Part shown: piece by piece, positions 22,582 through 31,402 of the stretch | How positions within the stretch are numbered: position 1 is the first letter of the stretch | Layout: every line of letters begins with the position of its first letter | The notes under the pieces: model-generated | The model's database searches: none | What the model was told of the DNA's origin: nothing | The model's input: only the letters and a program-made list of their open reading frames with translations | From: an uncultured Erysipelotrichaceae bacterium | GTDB taxonomy: Bacteria; Bacillota_I; Bacilli_A; Erysipelotrichales; Erysipelotrichaceae | Assembly (NCBI GenBank): GCA_900315065.1 | Contig: OMXQ01000022.1 | Location: 1 to 32,291 of the forward strand | Reading direction: 5' to 3' | DNA length: 32,291 nt | Made by a program: the position numbers and the translations under genes

Positions 22582-22715
22582 TCATACATAAATTGAGCAT
22601 AGTTGTTATGCATGCAAATATTTCAGTTACAGCACAAACAAAAAAGCTGAATCCAGCATTGGGCATCCCCAAAATTGTAGACTGTAAGCAAAATGAATTG
22701 AGCTGCAATTGCAAG

Positions 22716-23366
22716 TCACTTCATCAGATCCGTTAAGATTTTAATGGACATATCCCTGCCCAGGATGTCTGTATTCAGGATCAGATCATAGGTATTTCTT
22801 TGTCCCCATTCATTGCGGTCAAAAATCGCATGATGATTGCGGCGGATCATATTCTCTGCTTTGATAGCTTCCAGAATGACTCTGTCGTCTTCTTCATTCA
22901 TGTAACGAGGTGAAACTCTCGCTCTTTTGATCTGGTTCATCTGATCTGAACTATATGTAAAGACTGAAACACAGGAATACCCCAGTCTTTCCACAACAGA
23001 CTTTGCAGTATGATCATGGATCAGACACGGTCCCTTATGCAAAGCTTCAACAACAGCAGCTGCATACGTATCCCAGATTCTTTCTGTTAACATGTCTTCC
23101 AGAATTTCTTCCTTTGTCATAGGATGATCTTTCAGTCTTACGTCTGTTTTCTCGACATCTTCATCATTGAAATTATGATCAAAGCTTTCCAATAATGTGG
23201 CCCCGTCATAATAGGTATAGCCGGTATTTTTACAAGCTCCCAGGCCGATCATTCTGCCCATAGAACTATACGCACTGTCCAGAACGATGCAATGCGGCTT
23301 TTCCAGTTTATATTCAAATTCTTTTCTGCCTTGTGTTGATAGTGTTTGTCTGATGTCTTCTTTCAT
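22716..23366 (-). CDS. Cytidylate kinase-like family protein with degenerate P-loop
   Basis: The 216-residue product resembles the cytidylate-kinase-like group: a first strand and loop (CIVLDSAYSSMGRMIGLGAC, 26-45), then TGYTYYDGATLLE where relatives have a conserved fYD. The usual GSGG nucleotide-binding loop reads SSMG, so phosphate binding may be weak or lost. The end has NTDILGRDMSIKILTDLM, typical of the family's last strand and helix. The substrate is unknown. An AGAGGA site precedes the ATG. It converges on the Panacea-type gene with about 135 bases between, where I see no strong terminator. Confidence 0.75.
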   Translation of the reverse strand: MKEDIRQTLSTQGRKEFEYKLEKPHCIVLDSAYSSMGRMIGLGACKNTGYTYYDGATLLESFDHNFNDEDVEKTDVRLKDHPMTKEEILEDMLTERIWDTYAAAVVEALHKGPCLIHDHTAKSVVERLGYSCVSVFTYSSDQMNQIKRARVSPRYMNEEDDRVILEAIKAENMIRRNHHAIFDRNEWGQRNTYDLILNTDILGRDMSIKILTDLMK

Positions 23367-23427
23367 AGGTATCCTCTTTCAAATTACATTCTAGCAAGCA
23401 GTGTCTGAAACGCAAGGAAGACAATTG

Positions 23428-23454
23428 AAAAAAGGTGCTCCTGAGAACACCTTT
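23428..23454 (-). terminator. Rho-independent terminator of the first MATE gene
   Basis: On the minus strand AAAGGTGTTC pairs with GAGCACCTTT (one G-U) around a 4-base loop, and the stem runs into TTTTTT. It overlaps the last bases of the MATE stop codon. Confidence 0.88.
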
Positions 23455-24793
23455 ACCCATTGCAGACCTTCTTATACTCTTTCCTGAAATAGATGATTTC
23501 AAACAAAGCAGTCAAAGACCAGGAAGCGATATACAGATCATACAAAGCCGGGATGGTATGAAAATATGCAAAGATGGTATAAATCCATAAAATCCGGAAT
23601 AAGCACGAACCGAGAATGACGATAATCATCGGCACCGTTGTCCTGCCGATGCCTCTTGAAGCAGCGATAGTACCGTCCATAAAGGCAGAAACGCAATAAG
23701 AATAAGACATAATTCTGAGTCTTAACATACCGGCTTCAATAACCTGAGGATCATTGGTAAACAAGTGCAGGAATTGCGGTCCGAACAGGAAAAGGCATAA
23801 ACCCATTGCAACTGCTGCAATAAAGGCCATAACTACAGAAATATGATAGCTGTCCAGGATTCTCTTCTTATTTCCCGCCCCGTAATTCTGGGCAATGAAA
23901 GTTGTACCGCCGGCATAGAAAGCTGCCATCACGTCATAGACAAGTGCATCTGAATTGGCAGCAGCGGAATTTCCTTCGACAATCAATGTATCAAAGGAAT
24001 TGACTGCTCCCTGGATAAAGAGATTGGCAATCGCAAAGATAGAATTCTGCAGACCGGTAGGAATGCCTAATGCCAGGATACTCTTTGCCATATCTTTGTC
24101 CATATGCATGTCTTCTTTCCGCAGATATACATCCTGGCTTTCATTCATATGAAAGAGACTTTTCAGAATGACAAAAGCAGAGAAATATTGGGAAATTGCA
24201 CTGGCAAGTGCTACCCCTGCTGCATCCAGATGAAAACCGATGACAAAGAAAAGATTCAGAATAATATTCAGCAAGCCGGCTGCTGCCATGATCCGCAGAG
24301 GTCTTTTTGTATCCCCGGCTGCACTCATGACCCCGTTGCCGAAATTATACATGGCAAGTGCAGGCGTTCCGCATAAATAAATCCACATATAAGTGCAGGC
24401 CCCGGAAAGCAGTTCTTCTTTGGTTCCCATCAACACAAGAACTGACCGGATCAGTAAAAGACCGCCGGTCATGATCACTAGTCCGTAGATAATGGAAAGC
24501 AGAAAAGCGGTATGAACACAATGATTTGTTTCCTTTTTCTTACCGGCACCGATGTATCGTGCGGTTAATGCATTGATACCTGTCCCCATGCCGATTAACA
24601 AACCGGCAAACAAACTGACTGCCGTTGCGCAGGAGCCGACAGATCCTAATGCAATAGATCCTGCAAACTGACCAACCACGGCAATATCAGACATATTGAA
24701 TAAAACCTGGAGTAAATTGGAGGCCATCAGAGGAAGCGCAAACTTAAACAAATTTGAAGCCAATGGTCCCTGTGTCATCTGATTCTTCTGCAT
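23453..24793 (-). CDS. MATE-family efflux transporter
   Basis: The 446-residue product has about 12 membrane helices in two similar halves, the normal MATE size. Typical segments are FKFALPLMASNLLQVLFNMSDIAVVGQ near the start (two helices with the conserved Asp) and the matching mid-protein IPTGLQNSIFAIANLFIQ. MATE proteins export drugs or metabolites using Na+ or H+. AGGAGG lies 5 bases before the ATG. It is a single-gene unit with its own terminator. The substrate cannot be predicted. Confidence 0.93.
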   Translation of the reverse strand: MQKNQMTQGPLASNLFKFALPLMASNLLQVLFNMSDIAVVGQFAGSIALGSVGSCATAVSLFAGLLIGMGTGINALTARYIGAGKKKETNHCVHTAFLLSIIYGLVIMTGGLLLIRSVLVLMGTKEELLSGACTYMWIYLCGTPALAMYNFGNGVMSAAGDTKRPLRIMAAAGLLNIILNLFFVIGFHLDAAGVALASAISQYFSAFVILKSLFHMNESQDVYLRKEDMHMDKDMAKSILALGIPTGLQNSIFAIANLFIQGAVNSFDTLIVEGNSAAANSDALVYDVMAAFYAGGTTFIAQNYGAGNKKRILDSYHISVVMAFIAAVAMGLCLFLFGPQFLHLFTNDPQVIEAGMLRLRIMSYSYCVSAFMDGTIAASRGIGRTTVPMIIVILGSCLFRILWIYTIFAYFHTIPALYDLYIASWSLTALFEIIYFRKEYKKVCNG

Positions 24794-24852
24794 ACTTTCC
24801 TCCTTCTGTAACCAATGCGTATTGTACCACCTGGCTGAAATTCGTCGGTAAC

Positions 24853-24889
24853 AAAAAAAGAATACCCGTTTTCGGATCCGGATATTCTT
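24853..24889 (-). terminator. Rho-independent terminator of the cstA-ilvE operon
   Basis: On the minus strand AAGAATATCCG pairs with CGGGTATTCTT (one G-U) around a 10-base loop, followed by TTTTTTTG. It starts 17 bases after the ilvE stop. Confidence 0.9.
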
Positions 24890-24906
24890 CTTCAGATGAT
24901 TATCAA

Positions 24907-25929
24907 TTAAGCAATGTGACGGATCCAGCCTTCCGGTGCTTCAATCCGGCCGTTCTGGATGCCTGTAATTGTATTATACAATTCTGTAATAACTGGTCCA
25001 GCGTGATCCATGCCGGATGGGAAGTTGATTTCTTCATCATGATCAACAATCTTGCCGACTGGGGAAATAACAGCTGCGGTTCCGCAGCACCCTGCTTCAT
25101 CAAAGCCCTTTACTTCCTCAAACTTTACCGGTCTTTCTTCTACCTTCAGTTTCAGATAATGCTCAGCGATATATACAATGGAACGTCTTGTGATAGACGG
25201 CAGAATGGAATCTGACTTCGGTACAATCACTGTCTTATCCTTGACGAAGATCACATTGGATCCCCCTGTTTCTTCCACGAATGTACGTGTGCCAGGATCC
25301 AGATACAGGTTCTCATTATATCCTGCCTGATGGCACAGGACGGACGCATGAAGAGACATTGCATAGTTCAGGCCTGCCTTGACTGCCCCGGTGCCGTGAG
25401 GTGCTGCTCTGTCATAATCGGATACCTGCAGAACAATCGGGGTAACCCCACCTTTATAATAAGGACCAACCGGTGTGGTGAATACACGGAACTGATATGT
25501 ATCTGCCGGCTTGACACCGATGACGACGCCTGTCGCAAATTCATACGGACGGATATACAGGGAAGCTCCGGATCCATACGGAGGAACCCAGTCAAGATTG
25601 CCTTTGACAACCTGATCAATTGCGTCCAGGAACTTCTCCTTCGGTACCGGCGGCATCTCAATCCGCTGGGCACTATTGTAGATTCTTTCCGCATTCAGAT
25701 CAGGACGGAAGCACACAACTTCTCCATTCTCCCATGTATATGCCTTCATGCCTTCAAATACCTGCTGGCAATACTGCAGAATGCCGGCACTTTCATTGAT
25801 CGTTACATTCGGATCATCCACCAGTCTGCCTTCATCCCAGGCGCCGTCCTTATAATTGGATACATAGCGCTTGTCTGTCTGATGATAATTGAATCCGATT
25901 GAATCCCATTTCAGATCTTTTTTTGCCAT
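24907..25929 (-). CDS. ilvE: Branched-chain amino acid aminotransferase IlvE
   Basis: The 340-residue fold-type IV PLP enzyme interconverts leucine, isoleucine and valine with their keto acids. It has the PLP lysine K184 in AVKAGLNYAMSL, YIRPYEFATG near 125-134, the EETGGSNVIFV segment and the GCCGTAAVISPV segment near the C-terminus. Length and motifs fit the eukaryote-like/Firmicutes BCAT group. AAGGAG lies 10 bases before the ATG. It follows the CstA-family gene by 40 bases with no terminator between, so it falls under the same T-box control, which agrees with a branched-chain amino acid role. Confidence 0.95.
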   Translation of the reverse strand: MAKKDLKWDSIGFNYHQTDKRYVSNYKDGAWDEGRLVDDPNVTINESAGILQYCQQVFEGMKAYTWENGEVVCFRPDLNAERIYNSAQRIEMPPVPKEKFLDAIDQVVKGNLDWVPPYGSGASLYIRPYEFATGVVIGVKPADTYQFRVFTTPVGPYYKGGVTPIVLQVSDYDRAAPHGTGAVKAGLNYAMSLHASVLCHQAGYNENLYLDPGTRTFVEETGGSNVIFVKDKTVIVPKSDSILPSITRRSIVYIAEHYLKLKVEERPVKFEEVKGFDEAGCCGTAAVISPVGKIVDHDEEINFPSGMDHAGPVITELYNTITGIQNGRIEAPEGWIRHIA

Positions 25930-25969
25930 AGAAACTAATCTCCTTTTCCTTTTCTTACTAAGATACTAT

Positions 25970-27736
25970 TCAGAATCCTTTCTGTGAAGCTGTGGAAGAA
26001 GGAAATTCAGGTGTTTTTTCTTCATCTGCTGCAAGTTTTCCATTCTTTACATCGATCAGTCTTCTGATGCATGTATAAGCTACCTTGACACCGAGGGCAA
26101 GCAGACCGACTGCGATGATCAGCTGCAGGCCGTTCTTAAGGAAAGTGCCTTTGCCTGCCATAAAGGCCGTGACATTGCCGTACACATTCATCAGAATTGC
26201 AGTGAAGGTTACACAGAGCATGATGATCATCGGTACATACAGCATTGCGCTCTTTCTTCTCGTTGCCTTCAGGAAGATCGCTACACCGACAAGTACCAGG
26301 GCTGCCAGCATCTGATTGGCTGCACCGAACAATGCCCACACATTCTGATATCCGCCTAAAGCTAACAGATAACCTGGAAGCAGAGTTACAACTGTTGCAA
26401 AATACTGATTGGTAAAGAGTCTCTGCCAAGCCGGCATCTTTGCAGGATCTGTTGTATCACCCGTGAATAATTCCTGAAAGCTCATTCTGCCGATACGGGC
26501 TACAGAATCAAGGGATGTAAGAGCCAGGGCAGATACACACATGGTCATGAACACGGCTGCAACAGTATTAGGAACACCCATGCTTTCCAGGAAACCCGCA
26601 ACACCTGCTGAGAAGATCTGGAAAGGCGTCATATTGGCCGGTGCAAATCCTCCCTTGGCAACTGCACCGACAACAATCAGTGATACTACGCCGAGCAATG
26701 TTTCAAACAACATAGCGCCATAGGAGCAGAACAACATATCCTTTTCATTGGAAACGGTCTTGGAACTTGTACCGGAAGATACCAGAGAATGGAAGCCGGA
26801 AACAGCACCGCAGGCAATGGTGACAAACAATGTCGGGAACAAATAAGACTTATTGCCGGTGGCACTGGTCACGACAAATCCGTTGAAGGCATTCAGCTGC
26901 ATATCAGGTCTGGCCAGAACAACACCAACGACACCGCCCAGGATCATGCCCAGTAACATGAAGGTTGTCAGATAATCTCTTGGTTCCATCAACATCCACA
27001 TCGGCATAACGCTTGCCATGAACAGATAGATCATGATGACATAGTTCCACTGACCGGCTGTCAGATATACCGGTAATTTCATACCGACGGCAAACATGAC
27101 AACCAGAAGCACCAGGGCAACTACTACATTCTGCCATTCCTTGCGGTTTCTGAATTTTCTCATATAGAAACCGAAGCCGATCGCTACAACAATGAACAGC
27201 ATGGAAATTGTTGCGGCAGCAGCACCATTGAAGTTCTTTACAACTGCACCAGTGGAATCTGTTGTGAAACCATTGAATGTGGAACTGTCCATGGAAGTAA
27301 AAGCCGCAATAACAAGCAAAGTGAACAACCAGCAGAACAAGGAGAAACACCTTCTGCCTGTCTTGCCGATATACTTTTCAATGACCATGCCTATCGACTT
27401 GCCTTCATTCTTTACGGAAGCATACATGGCACCGAAGTCCTGAACAGCACCGAAGAATACGCCGCCGACTAACAGCCACAGCAATACCGGAACCCATCCG
27501 AAAGCAGCAGCCAGAATCGGTCCCTGTACCGGACCGGCACCGGCAATGGAAGAAAACTGATGCGCAAAGACAGTTAATTTGGAAGATGGAACAAAGTCCT
27601 TTCCGTCATTGTTTCTGACGGCCGGCGTTTCAGCCTTGGGATCAACACCCCAGGTTTTCGCCAGCCAGCGTCCGTAAAGCAGATAGCCGCAGAGCAGCAC
27701 AACAGCAGCAAATACCAGAATCACAAGTCCATTCAT
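25970..27736 (-). CDS. cstA: CstA-family (carbon starvation protein) membrane transporter
   Basis: The 588-residue product has many membrane helices through most of its length. It shows the family's N-terminal pattern: LLYGRWLAKTWGVD, VPSSKLTVFAHQFSSIAGAGPVQGPILAAAFGW, and VQDFGAMYASVKNEGKSIG. CstA relatives import peptides or pyruvate in enterobacteria. Control by a T-box and co-transcription with ilvE suggest that this one takes up amino acids, peptides or branched-chain keto acids; that is inference. A GGAGAGAG stretch precedes the ATG. The sequence appears full length. Confidence 0.92.
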   Translation of the reverse strand: MNGLVILVFAAVVLLCGYLLYGRWLAKTWGVDPKAETPAVRNNDGKDFVPSSKLTVFAHQFSSIAGAGPVQGPILAAAFGWVPVLLWLLVGGVFFGAVQDFGAMYASVKNEGKSIGMVIEKYIGKTGRRCFSLFCWLFTLLVIAAFTSMDSSTFNGFTTDSTGAVVKNFNGAAAATISMLFIVVAIGFGFYMRKFRNRKEWQNVVVALVLLVVMFAVGMKLPVYLTAGQWNYVIMIYLFMASVMPMWMLMEPRDYLTTFMLLGMILGGVVGVVLARPDMQLNAFNGFVVTSATGNKSYLFPTLFVTIACGAVSGFHSLVSSGTSSKTVSNEKDMLFCSYGAMLFETLLGVVSLIVVGAVAKGGFAPANMTPFQIFSAGVAGFLESMGVPNTVAAVFMTMCVSALALTSLDSVARIGRMSFQELFTGDTTDPAKMPAWQRLFTNQYFATVVTLLPGYLLALGGYQNVWALFGAANQMLAALVLVGVAIFLKATRRKSAMLYVPMIIMLCVTFTAILMNVYGNVTAFMAGKGTFLKNGLQLIIAVGLLALGVKVAYTCIRRLIDVKNGKLAADEEKTPEFPSSTASQKGF

Positions 27737-27780
27737 AATCTTTTCTCTCTCCTTTTCATGAATGTCTGTTTCAGTAAATA

Positions 27781-27831
27781 AAAACTTCCGTCCTGAACCA
27801 GTGCAGATGCACTGAGGCTCAAAGACGGAAG
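27781..27831 (-). terminator. Regulated terminator of the T-box leader
   Basis: On the minus strand CTTCCGTC and GACGGAAG form the base, with inner GAGCC/GGTTC and CAGTGC/GCACTG pairing and a 4-base loop, followed by TTTTTATTT. Its left side overlaps sequence needed for the antiterminator. Confidence 0.93.
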
Positions 27832-28090
27832 CAATTTCCGCGGTACCACTTTGATTGCACGTATTTACTTATACTTACGTGCCACTTTACTCCCGACGTT
27901 TTTACACAGCAGGATGCCCTGTAACGGAGGCTTTCCGGCGAAATCTACTCACCTTGCGGCTTTCGACCAGCTGCTGGCAGAGGATACCTTGTTTCCCTTC
28001 GTGCGCTGTCTTTCACCATACGACAGCTCTCTGAAGCAGATCCAGGAACAGGACTATTCTGCGTCATAGCAGTATTTATTTCTGAAACTA
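27785..28090 (-). promoter_or_regulatory. T-box riboswitch leader upstream of cstA-ilvE, tentative isoleucine specifier
   Basis: On the minus strand the conserved T-box core AAAGTGGTACCGCGG (27838-27852) is present; its variable T would pair with an A discriminator base. Stem I has AGAGAG followed by a GCTGTC/GACAGC hairpin whose loop contains GGTGAAA (about 28007-28032). Stem III is GCACGTA/TACGTGC (27857-27882). A manual fold places GCAGA against TCTGC beside the specifier loop and puts ATC (27983-27985) as the specifier codon, which is isoleucine. That reading is tentative because a C, not a purine, follows it. Uncharged tRNA would stabilise the antiterminator and allow transcription. Confidence 0.95.
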
Positions 28091-28096
28091 TGAAAA

Positions 28097-28125
28097 AATA
28101 TACAGATGCGCTTTCAAATTGTCAA
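28097..28125 (-). promoter_or_regulatory. Promoter of the T-box-cstA-ilvE transcript
   Basis: On the minus strand a perfect TTGACA (28120-28125) and TATATT (28097-28102) are 17 bases apart, ending just upstream of the T-box stem I. This is a strong sigma-A promoter, as expected for attenuation control. Confidence 0.85.
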
Positions 28126-28212
28126 CGCAATTTTGCAATATTTTACAATGAAAATATTTTCACGTGAAAGCAATGATCCGCTCATGTACCAGAAAAGAGA
28201 AAAATGGAAAAG

Positions 28213-28241
28213 AAAAAAAGAGAGACTGATCAATGTCTCTC
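28213..28241 (-). terminator. Rho-independent terminator of the SDR gene
   Basis: On the minus strand GAGAGAC pairs perfectly with GTCTCTC around an 8-base loop that contains the SDR stop codon, followed by TTTTTTT. Confidence 0.88.
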
Positions 28242-29243
28242 AGAGAAAATCTTCATAAATGCATGATAATCACGAATGACAGAATCACACCATGCATCAT
28301 ATTCAGGATCCTCAACCTTTTCTTCAGGATGCGCTTCCATGTAGGAAAGATACATTTCAATTCCTTCCTTCAAGCCGATTTCACAGCGGAAATCCGGAAT
28401 CAGATCCGTCAGGTTCTTTTTAGCGTACATGTTGCTGTACTGCTTGTCGCCTAACAATACTTCGATGTTGTTGTACTTGCCTGCGCAGGCCAATGTATCA
28501 GAGGCAATATGGCAGAATCTGACTTCTGTACCAAGCTGTCTGCCGATTTCGTTGTAGATCATATCCCATGTAACAATTGCCGGATTGACCAGGTTGACAG
28601 ACTGATGAACAGCTGCCGGATTGCCGATCATCTGTACAAAGTTATACGCAAAGTCACGGGCATGCATCATATGCCAGATGGACTTGCCGTCGCCATGAAC
28701 GATCACAGACTTATGATTGGCAATTCTGTTAACAACAGACCAGCAGGAATTTCCCTTGACGCTCAAAGGAATTCTGTTTCCGCTGTAAGTCTGGGAAGGA
28801 CGGACAATGACCCATGGGAAGGAATCATTGGCCCGGAAAGCTTCTTCTGCTTCCCACTTGTTCTTGCCATAGCGGGAATACTTATTGCCCTGCACGGAAT
28901 TTTCATTCAGCCATACTTTATCTTCATGATCGAAAGTTACAACCGTGGAGATGAAGAAATACTGGCTGCACTTGTCCGCAAATACTTCCATTCTCTGCTT
29001 TGCAGCAGCGGCATCATAAACAAGAAAATCGACAACGGCATCGAACTTTTCGTCACCGATGGCTCTTGCAAGAGCACCCTCCTCATTGACATCGCATACA
29101 ATCTGACGGACATAGGAAGGAACTTCCTTACTGCCGCGGTTGAGAACGACAACCTGATTGGCTGCGTTTTCGCTCAGTTTTTGCATGACAGCAGTGGAAA
29201 TAGTTCCGGTACCGCCGACAAGCAGAATTTTCTTGCTATTCAT
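28230..29243 (-). CDS. Extended short-chain dehydrogenase / NAD-dependent epimerase-like protein
   Basis: The 337-residue product has an N-terminal dinucleotide-binding loop LLVGGTGTIS (about 7-16), where the last glycine of the usual GxxGxxG is serine. It has the YGKNK pair (Y-x3-K) in the active-site helix near 125-130 and a VIVRPSQTYSGNR segment like sugar epimerases and isoflavone-reductase-like proteins. The C-terminal half varies in the family and probably binds a sugar nucleotide or small substrate. The ATG at 29243 has GAGG 7 bases upstream. An in-frame TTG at 29249 is less likely. It is monocistronic. No sugar-nucleotide genes are nearby to point to a substrate. Confidence 0.85.
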   Translation of the reverse strand: MNSKKILLVGGTGTISTAVMQKLSENAANQVVVLNRGSKEVPSYVRQIVCDVNEEGALARAIGDEKFDAVVDFLVYDAAAAKQRMEVFADKCSQYFFISTVVTFDHEDKVWLNENSVQGNKYSRYGKNKWEAEEAFRANDSFPWVIVRPSQTYSGNRIPLSVKGNSCWSVVNRIANHKSVIVHGDGKSIWHMMHARDFAYNFVQMIGNPAAVHQSVNLVNPAIVTWDMIYNEIGRQLGTEVRFCHIASDTLACAGKYNNIEVLLGDKQYSNMYAKKNLTDLIPDFRCEIGLKEGIEMYLSYMEAHPEEKVEDPEYDAWCDSVIRDYHAFMKIFSERH

Positions 29244-29375
29244 AATCAAACCTCTTTATTTTTCTGAATTTTTCTGACTTTTCTATTATAAAGCAAAAAT
29301 GAAAATTTTCACACAAAAGGTCTGAAATATGCGCTGTTTATCCACTATTCTGAAGATTTCAGGACACAAAACAAA

Positions 29376-30707
29376 TTAATCACCCACTTCAGAAAGCACA
29401 TGCTTCTTCAGCAGGAACAAAGCAACAATCGATGTGAAAATATCAGAAACCGGCTGTCCCATCAGAACCCCATAGTAATGAAACAAAGAAGAAGTAATAA
29501 ACAGGATCACAATATAGAATATCCCTTGTCTTCCGGCAGAAAGAACTAAAGCAGGCAAAGCCTTGCCGCAGGACTGGAAAACACAGGTGATGACCATGGT
29601 CAGACCGATAAAAGGCATGCCGATCAGGACAATCCGCAGCATGGTGCTGCCCATGGAAATAATAGAAGGATCCTTCATGAAGAAAGAAATAAAAGCAGGC
29701 GCAAACACTGCAATCACAACTGACATGGCGGCAGCCAAGCCGACAATCAGAGAGATCGCAAACTTCAATACACCGCGGAATCTCTTATTCAACTTAGCTC
29801 CATAAAGATACCCGTATAAAGGCTGGCCGCCGAAAGAAAAACCGACCATAACCATGATGACAATCATTGTTACCTTGGAGACAATTCCCATTGCCGCAAC
29901 ACTCTCATTTCCATATGCCAGCAAAGCATGATTCAATACGATGACGCCGATACTCTGCATGATGTTGGTGATGGAAGAAGGAATCCCGATGCCTAATACA
30001 TTCTTTACTTCCTGAGAGGAAATATGGAAGTTCTTTACCTTGAACGCCAATAAGGAAGACTTCCTGATAATGTACCAGACAAAGAAACAGTCAGAGACAA
30101 TATTACCGATAACCGTAGCAGCTGCGGCGCCGCCTGCTCCCATGTTCAATCCGAAAATGAATACCGGATCCAGAATGATATTTGTGATGGAACCAAGCAC
30201 GGAACCAATCATAGATGCTGTAGCAGCTCCTTCTGTACGCAGAAGATTGGTCGGTGACAAAGCCAGAATCACAAACGGAGAACCCAGGGCAATCCAGAAA
30301 TAGTAAGCAGACGCATGCGGCAGAGTTGCGGCATCTGCGCCTAACAAAGCCAGAATCGGGTTTCTGAATATCAGGAACAGGCAAGCCATAAACACACCGA
30401 GAATAAAAGAACCATCCAGACAGAATACAGAAAGTCTTCTTCCATCATCCTTCTTTCCCTGTCCTAACAGACGGGAAATAACGGAAGAACCGCCAAGTCC
30501 CATAATGTCACCCAAAGCAATCAGCAGCGTAAACATCGGGGCACACAAAGCAACGCCGGCAACCAGATCCGTATCTCCTGTTTTGGCAATAAAATACATG
30601 TCCACCATGTTGTAGACAAGCGTTAATACACCCGAAAACACAACCGGGAGAGAAAGTTTCAGATACGCTCTGGCAATAGGTGTTCTTTCAAATAAATCGT
30701 TTTCCAT
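29376..30707 (-). CDS. MATE-family efflux transporter, second copy
   Basis: The 443-residue product has about 12 membrane helices in two repeats. It begins with the conserved IARAYLKLSLPVVFSGVLTLVYNMVDMYFIAKTGD, followed by GLGGSSVISRLLGQGKKDDG. It differs widely from the MATE protein at 23453-24793, so this is not a recent duplication. The start at 30707 has AAGGAG 6 bases upstream. The ATG at 30728 has none. It is divergent from a Crp/Fnr-type regulator 83 bases away, which may control it. Confidence 0.93.
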   Translation of the reverse strand: MENDLFERTPIARAYLKLSLPVVFSGVLTLVYNMVDMYFIAKTGDTDLVAGVALCAPMFTLLIALGDIMGLGGSSVISRLLGQGKKDDGRRLSVFCLDGSFILGVFMACLFLIFRNPILALLGADAATLPHASAYYFWIALGSPFVILALSPTNLLRTEGAATASMIGSVLGSITNIILDPVFIFGLNMGAGGAAAATVIGNIVSDCFFVWYIIRKSSLLAFKVKNFHISSQEVKNVLGIGIPSSITNIMQSIGVIVLNHALLAYGNESVAAMGIVSKVTMIVIMVMVGFSFGGQPLYGYLYGAKLNKRFRGVLKFAISLIVGLAAAMSVVIAVFAPAFISFFMKDPSIISMGSTMLRIVLIGMPFIGLTMVITCVFQSCGKALPALVLSAGRQGIFYIVILFITSSLFHYYGVLMGQPVSDIFTSIVALFLLKKHVLSEVGD

Positions 30708-30766
30708 GAAATACTCCTTTCTTTTCAATCAGCTCATTTATTTTATAAAAAGTCATTTTCAAATAA

Positions 30767-30782
30767 TGTGTCACATGTCACA
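30767..30782. promoter_or_regulatory. Candidate Crp/Fnr-type operator in the divergent promoter region
   Basis: TGTGTCACATGTCACA is an imperfect palindrome of the form TGTG-N-CA-NN-TG-N-CACA, close to the known Crp/Fnr site pattern TGTGA-N6-TCACA. It ends 8 bases before the regulator ATG and lies about 60 bases from the MATE start, so it could control both. It is close enough to the regulator start to block its expression. Confidence 0.5.
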
Positions 30783-30790
30783 ATAGAGAC

Positions 30791-31402
30791 ATGAAAACAA
30801 GCACAAATCCGGAAAAAATTCAGGATGCTATAGTGAAACATAACATTGCCTTGTATTTCTCTACCCTGCCTGAAAATATGTATCTGGTTTCTTATCAGAA
30901 AGGCGAAGACATCTTCTTCCGGCTGAAACCTGATGAGCAGTTTCTATTTCTTCTGGAAGGAACGATCCGGATTCTGGATATTCACGAAGACGGATCCGTT
31001 TCCCAGTTAATTGAAAGCAATCATTTTGCCATACTGGGGGATATGGAATTTATCATGCCGGACAGACAGACACTCGAAGTTCAGGCAGTCACCGCCGTCC
31101 GCTTCCTGGCAGTGCCTTTTGACCGTAAAAAAATGGAAAAAGACCCGGTTCTCCTTTACCACATTGCTTATTCGATTGCAGAAAAGCTCAATCTTTCTGC
31201 CGAAGCAGAAATGAAACCAGCTTCTTTACAGGAACGCCTGTTATTTTACATGAAGGAAAGATGGAGCGGCAGACTGATCGGCGTTGAAAAAGCCGCCATG
31301 CAGCTGCACTGTTCCAGAAGACAACTGCAGAGAATTCTGAAAGAAATGACTGAAAAACAGATGATTATGAAAGAATCAAAAGGAGTATACAGACTGCTAT
31401 GA
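30791..31402 (+). CDS. Crp/Fnr-family transcriptional regulator
   Basis: The 203-residue product has an N-terminal cyclic-nucleotide-binding-type barrel (about 25-115: GEDIFFRLKPDEQFLFLLEGTIRIL) and a C-terminal helix-turn-helix (about 160-203: VEKAAMQLHCSRRQLQRILKEM). It lacks the cysteine set of Fnr and the full cAMP pocket is not evident, so its signal is unknown; it resembles the YeiL-like branch. Only a weak AGAG precedes the start. The last four bases overlap the next gene (ATGA), so the two are co-translated. It is divergent from a MATE gene. Confidence 0.88.
   Translation: MKTSTNPEKIQDAIVKHNIALYFSTLPENMYLVSYQKGEDIFFRLKPDEQFLFLLEGTIRILDIHEDGSVSQLIESNHFAILGDMEFIMPDRQTLEVQAVTAVRFLAVPFDRKKMEKDPVLLYHIAYSIAEKLNLSAEAEMKPASLQERLLFYMKERWSGRLIGVEKAAMQLHCSRRQLQRILKEMTEKQMIMKESKGVYRLL

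Noticed and set aside
22514-22714. A 66-codon minus-strand frame antisense to the end of the Panacea-type gene, considered as a hydrophobic toxin
   Set aside because: It needs a TTG start with no ribosome-binding site and lies mostly antisense to a well-supported gene.
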